DNA from: Pelagicoccus mobilis
Lineage (GTDB): Bacteria; Verrucomicrobiota; Verrucomicrobiia; Opitutales; Opitutaceae
Length of the DNA: 64,000 nucleotides
NCBI RefSeq assembly: GCF_016595505.1
Contig: NZ_JAENIL010000027.1
Coordinates: 1 to 64,000, forward strand
Reading direction: 5' to 3'
The notes under the pieces are model-generated. The model searched no databases, had not been told where the DNA came from, and was given only the letters and a program-made list of their open reading frames with translations. Below are positions 60,578 to 64,000 of this stretch, one piece after another (the first letter of the stretch is position 1; each line of letters opens with the position of its first letter). A program made the position numbers and the translations under genes.

Positions 60578-61510
60578 ATGGATTTATTTAAATGCGTTCG
60601 CTCAATGGTTTCTTTGATCGCGACAGTCTCCGTGTTGGCGGGGGCTGCGATGGCCGGGGAGGCTGAGCATGATGCTCTGGTCGCTTTGGCGAAGGACAAG
60701 GAGTCGGATTTCGAGACAGCGCTTTCTGAGGCGGTGGAGTCTGGGATGTCGGCGGACTGGATTTTGGAGGCGGAGATCGTGCGTATGTTGAGTACGGGCG
60801 ACTTTGCGGCGATGACTGGATTGCCTGAACGCATCGACGCGGTGGGGGACGACTTTCGCTTCGGGGTTGGGCGTGATTTTTATTCGGCGGAGCAGCTGGA
60901 GGGATTTGCGGACACGCTGCGTTGTGTGATCGCTTACCAGGCGAGCGACAAGGAGGCGTTTGAGAAGTACGCGATTCGTTCTTACGCGAAGGCTCCTGGC
61001 TTCAACAGCGCCTTCGGGATTGGCGAGTTGCTGGCCCGCCAGAAAATGGAGGCTGCTCAGGAGATGGCGATGGCGGATTTTAAGGTGCCGATGGACATGG
61101 TTTTGGCCAATGCCGAGGGCGAGAGTAAAACGCTGTCCGAGTGGATGGGCCAGGACGAGGTGATGCTGGTCGACTTTTGGGCGAGCTGGTGCGGGCCTTG
61201 TATCCGCTTGATGCCGAGTTTGAAGGAGAAGCAGGAGAAGCTGTCCAAGCAGGGCGTTTTTGTGGCGGGGATCAATACCGACAAGCGTGACCAGCTAAAC
61301 AATGCGACGACGGTTCGCGAGCGTCAGGGGATGGATTCGGTGCCTTGGCTTTTGGATCGCAACGGTGGCGACCTTAGCGGAATGTTGATGATCGATTCGA
61401 TTCCTCGCATGGTGCTGATCGATCGTGAGGGTAGCGTGCTTTATAACGGGCATCCGCAGGATCCTTCGTTGAACGATGCCCTGGCGAGCGTTGGGGTGGA
61501 CCTGCACTAA
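60578..61510 (+). CDS. Exported TlpA-like thioredoxin-fold protein
   Basis: A 310-residue protein with a signal peptide (about 8-27, GAAMAG). The first half is a helical, acidic domain I do not recognise. The second is a thioredoxin fold with the CxxC pair in LVDFWASWCGPCIRLMPSL (about residues 198-216) and the cis-proline area SIPRMVLIDREG (about 272-283). It probably works as a periplasmic thiol-disulfide protein such as in cytochrome c maturation, but no ccm genes are nearby. Confidence 0.88.
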   Translation: MDLFKCVRSMVSLIATVSVLAGAAMAGEAEHDALVALAKDKESDFETALSEAVESGMSADWILEAEIVRMLSTGDFAAMTGLPERIDAVGDDFRFGVGRDFYSAEQLEGFADTLRCVIAYQASDKEAFEKYAIRSYAKAPGFNSAFGIGELLARQKMEAAQEMAMADFKVPMDMVLANAEGESKTLSEWMGQDEVMLVDFWASWCGPCIRLMPSLKEKQEKLSKQGVFVAGINTDKRDQLNNATTVRERQGMDSVPWLLDRNGGDLSGMLMIDSIPRMVLIDREGSVLYNGHPQDPSLNDALASVGVDLH

Positions 61511-61522
61511 GCTCTTTAGCTT

Positions 61523-62629
61523 TCAGAATTTTTTGGCCAAGCGTCTACCGAGGTGGATGCTTGGCTTTTCTATGTACCGGTAGCAGAGGTGCGCGAGCGC
61601 GAAGGTGAGGGTCGTGCAGAGAGCAAGGAGGAGCTCCAGTCGGACTTGTGGGAGTTCGGCGTTTGTCCAGAGTTTCGCGACTAGGTCGAACACGATTGCG
61701 TGGAAGAGGTAGGCGGAGTAGGTGGTTCGTCCTGCGGAGGCTAGCCAGCTGGGAGTTGGTTTTAGGAGAAAAAAGAGGGCGAAGAGTCCAATGCCGAGGG
61801 CGTGTCCCCAGCCGTATCCGAACCATGGTGCTTCCCCGGTTAAGAATCCTTTTTGGATGCCCGAGAGGAAGGGCGAGAGGGTCAGGTAGACCATGACTCC
61901 GAGGAGGGCTTTGGCCGCCAGCTTGTGATAGTTGGTCTTGCCGAAAAACGGGTCGGTATCCAGTTCGCAGACACAACGCAGGGTGGCGGTGGTGAACATG
62001 ATGCTGAGCAGATCGCCTAGGATGGGCAAGTTGCCTTGGTATTCCCAAAGTAGTTTGGACTGCCAGAGCGTATAGGACAGGGCGAAGCCGAGAAGGCAGG
62101 CCAGGAGTCTGTGGCGGGTGAAGGCAAGGTAGAGGGCGGCGACGAAGACGTAGAATACGAGCTCGATTTCGAGGGTCCAGTAGAGCCCCATGACATGGGG
62201 CTCGTTCATGAACGTGGCTCCCATCAGGAAGTTGGCGAGTAGGGTGGTGGCTGGCCACTCTTTGCCACTGCCCTGCCAGATGGCGAGGAGGCCGATAAGT
62301 ATCGAGAGCCAGTAGATGGGGTAGAGGCGGAAGAAGCGATTGATCGCGAAACGTCTCAAAGCAGGGAAGCGCTCTCCTCTGAGGGAGTTGGGAATGACGA
62401 ATCCGCTGATGCAGAAGAAGGCGACGACTCCGATGCGGCCGAAATCGTAGTGTTCGGCTACTTCTTTCATCCACGCTCCTCCAGAGGCGATTTGTAGGAG
62501 GGATTCGGATACGTGGTGCCAGATTACCAGAAAGCAAGCGATAGCTCGCAGACTGTCTAGGGAAGCGAAACGACTTTTTGAGGGATTTGAGATGTGGGAC
62601 TTTCTGGGATAAGTGTTGATGCCTGACAA
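61523..62629 (-). CDS. Acyltransferase 3 (OafA-like) membrane protein
   Basis: About 368 residues with about ten membrane helices. The entry FASLDSLRAIACFLVIWHHVSE and the conserved RFFRLYPIYWL are typical of the acyltransferase 3 family that O-acylates surface sugars. Both possible starts are TTG; the one at 62629 is chosen because the one at 62692 would almost touch the divergent dus start at 62703. The region between them holds both promoters. Confidence 0.85.
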   Translation of the reverse strand: MSGINTYPRKSHISNPSKSRFASLDSLRAIACFLVIWHHVSESLLQIASGGAWMKEVAEHYDFGRIGVVAFFCISGFVIPNSLRGERFPALRRFAINRFFRLYPIYWLSILIGLLAIWQGSGKEWPATTLLANFLMGATFMNEPHVMGLYWTLEIELVFYVFVAALYLAFTRHRLLACLLGFALSYTLWQSKLLWEYQGNLPILGDLLSIMFTTATLRCVCELDTDPFFGKTNYHKLAAKALLGVMVYLTLSPFLSGIQKGFLTGEAPWFGYGWGHALGIGLFALFFLLKPTPSWLASAGRTTYSAYLFHAIVFDLVAKLWTNAELPQVRLELLLALCTTLTFALAHLCYRYIEKPSIHLGRRLAKKF

Positions 62630-62702
62630 GCTTGCAGCGGTTGGCGGCAAAATTTGGGTTGTCCGAGCGGGTGCTTGGCGGTTTGGTGGCAATTGTCACA
62701 AG

Positions 62703-63803
62703 ATGAAAATCGGTAGCTTAGAACTTGAATCGAATCTTTTCCTGTCGCCTTTGGCGGGGTATACGAATCTCCCTTTCCGACTGACTGCGAAGACTTTAGG
62801 TGGGCTTAGCCTGGTGACGACCGATCTCGTGAACGCGCGCTCTTTGCTAGAGGGGCGGGCTGTCGCCTACAAGATGATCGCGACGGATGCGCGTGAGCAA
62901 CCGATGGCGGTGCAGCTTTTTGGTGGTGTTGCGGAGGAGATGCGGGATGCGGCGGTGATCGCTGAGGAGAAGGGGGCGCAGTCGGTGGACATCAATATGG
63001 GCTGCCCGGTGAAGAAGGTGGTTAAAACCGGCAGTGGTTCTTCGATGATGAAGGATCAGGACAAGACGCAGGCGTTGGTGAAGGGGATGATCGACGCGGT
63101 CGATATTCCGGTGACGGCGAAGATGCGACTTGGCTGGGATTCGGAGAACATCACTGCTCCAGATTTAGCGAAAGCTCTGGAGGATGTAGGCGTATCGGCA
63201 ATTTTTATACATGGGCGGACGCGTGCTCAGGGATTTTCAGGCGGTGTCGACTTGGAAGGAATTCGGAAGGTGAAAGAGGCGGTGAGGTCGATCCCGGTGA
63301 TTGGGAACGGCGATGTGACGACTCCGGAAGCGGCGAGAATTATGCTGGAACGCACGGGCTGCGACGGGGTGAGTATCGGGCGCGGGGCGTTTTATAATCC
63401 GTGGATATTTAAGCAAACGAACCACTATCTGAATACGGGGGAGTTGCTGGCTGATCCGACTTTCGAGCAGCGTGTCGAGTTGATGCGGGTGCATCTAGAG
63501 CGTATGATCGAGTTTTATGGCCAGCTGAAGGGCTGTATCCAATTTCGGAAGGTGGCTGTCTGGTACGCGAAGCGATTTGGTCCTTCGAAGTACTTTAAGG
63601 ACCGTGTGATCCGTCTCGAGAGTATGGAGCACTTTGAGGAGGTGATGACAGGGTACCGCCAATGGAGGCTACGGTTCTGCGATGACGATGGTGAACTTTT
63701 GGAGAAGTATCGCCCGGTGGATCCCTATTCGTCGATTACGCACACGCCTCAAGAACCGCTGGACAAGATCAAGGTGCCGAAGGGGCCAGTTGAGAAGTGG
63801 TAG
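62703..63803 (+). CDS. dus: tRNA-dihydrouridine synthase
   Basis: A 366-residue FMN enzyme that reduces uridine to dihydrouridine in tRNA D-loops. Features in order: LSPLAGYTNLPFRL (FMN site, about residues 15-28), VQLFGG, DINMGCPVKKVVKTGSGS (catalytic Cys about 103), TAKMRLGWD, IHGRTRAQGFSG and IGNGDVTTPEAA, with the C-terminal helical domain. It belongs to the DusB-like type. The start at 62703 precedes a good N-terminus; a longer frame lies upstream. Confidence 0.93.
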   Translation: MKIGSLELESNLFLSPLAGYTNLPFRLTAKTLGGLSLVTTDLVNARSLLEGRAVAYKMIATDAREQPMAVQLFGGVAEEMRDAAVIAEEKGAQSVDINMGCPVKKVVKTGSGSSMMKDQDKTQALVKGMIDAVDIPVTAKMRLGWDSENITAPDLAKALEDVGVSAIFIHGRTRAQGFSGGVDLEGIRKVKEAVRSIPVIGNGDVTTPEAARIMLERTGCDGVSIGRGAFYNPWIFKQTNHYLNTGELLADPTFEQRVELMRVHLERMIEFYGQLKGCIQFRKVAVWYAKRFGPSKYFKDRVIRLESMEHFEEVMTGYRQWRLRFCDDDGELLEKYRPVDPYSSITHTPQEPLDKIKVPKGPVEKW

Positions 63804-63812
63804 GTCTCTGAT

Positions 63813-64000
63813 ATGGATTCGTTTCGCAAGTACTGGTTCTCGATCGTGTTCGCCCTTTTGGCTGGTTATGCGATTTGGCTCAGTTCGGCGCCGGTTCGTA
63901 GTTCGTTTTCGTCAGTTGAAAAGCCGAGTAGTATTTATGGATGGGATACATCGTTCTACAACTTTTGGCTGAGGTCACTGGTATTTGACCAGGATGTAGA
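63813..64000 (+). CDS. Start of a membrane protein, cut by the window edge
   Basis: At least 62 residues are visible, open at the window end. After a short basic start there is one membrane helix (WFSIVFALLAGYAIWLSSA), then a periplasmic-looking segment with YGWDTSFYNFWLRSLVFDQD, similar to the first loop of GT-C-like glycosyltransferases that use polyprenyl-linked sugars. It begins nine bases after the dus stop. Confidence 0.55.
   Translation, partial: MDSFRKYWFSIVFALLAGYAIWLSSAPVRSSFSSVEKPSSIYGWDTSFYNFWLRSLVFDQDV

Overview
The window reads as a chromosomal segment of a free-living, probably marine, Gram-negative bacterium of the phylum Verrucomicrobiota, class Opitutia (Opitutae), most like Pelagicoccus or another Puniceicoccales relative. 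This rests on the b558-type three-subunit succinate dehydrogenase, the OleC/OleD olefin enzymes, the VIT/vWA protein beside a rhomboid protease, and the overall style of the proteins; the genus is a guess. There is no rRNA, CRISPR array or prophage. The one clear mobile element is an IS110-family insertion.

Layout. 1-5.3 kb: two tRNA genes (one partial), a LysM protein, a Nudix hydrolase and the sdhCAB operon. 5.3-12.5 kb: two small lipoproteins, a UMF1-type MFS transporter, a sugar-nucleotide reductase-like SDR, SixA, OleD, an unknown protein and a mini-RNase-III-like protein. 12.6-21.9 kb: a degenerate M16 protein, a Na/Pi symporter with PhoU-like tail, an SLC12-like transporter and CysJ. 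22-25.3 kb: an exported VIT/vWA protein with a GlyGly-CTERM-like segment, a tiny ORF and a rhomboid (rhombosortase-like) protease, apparently translationally coupled. 25.2-30.5 kb: a TetR regulator flanked by two copies of its probable operator, then an RND transporter, a LolA-like periplasmic protein and a beta-barrel protein. 30.7-40.7 kb: aldo/keto reductase, chemoreceptor, histone-deacetylase-like amidohydrolase, RNase D, OleC, a histidine kinase, a Vsr endonuclease and a large membrane protein. 40.9-45.7 kb: HDOD and Hpt signalling proteins, a rhodanese/MauE-like/redoxin operon and a TonB-dependent receptor. 45.7-56.9 kb: mostly housekeeping and repair (Aat, MsrB, SMUG-type glycosylase, DnaQ-like exonuclease, RluA-type synthase), a hybrid histidine kinase and an inositol-monophosphatase-like protein. 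57.0-58.3 kb: the IS110-family element. 58.3-64 kb: Rdx protein, RecQ, TlpA-like thioredoxin, acyltransferase, Dus and the start of a membrane protein.

The most informative structures lie between genes. A short palindrome (stem GGCAACG/CGTTGCC, loop ACGGAG, tail CTCCT) occurs at least six times with compensatory stem changes, looking like a REP element with a GGAG foot. Two copies form an inverted pair inside the 5' end of a barrel gene. Another is split exactly by the IS110 element. In the non-coding end of that element, all four expected guide segments of a bridge RNA can be read: two match the halves of the REP target and two match the element's own ends.

The plus strand is G-rich for most of the window, so plus-strand genes tend to end codons in G/T and minus-strand genes in C. 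The sdh operon departs from this with C-ending codons, as expected for highly expressed genes.
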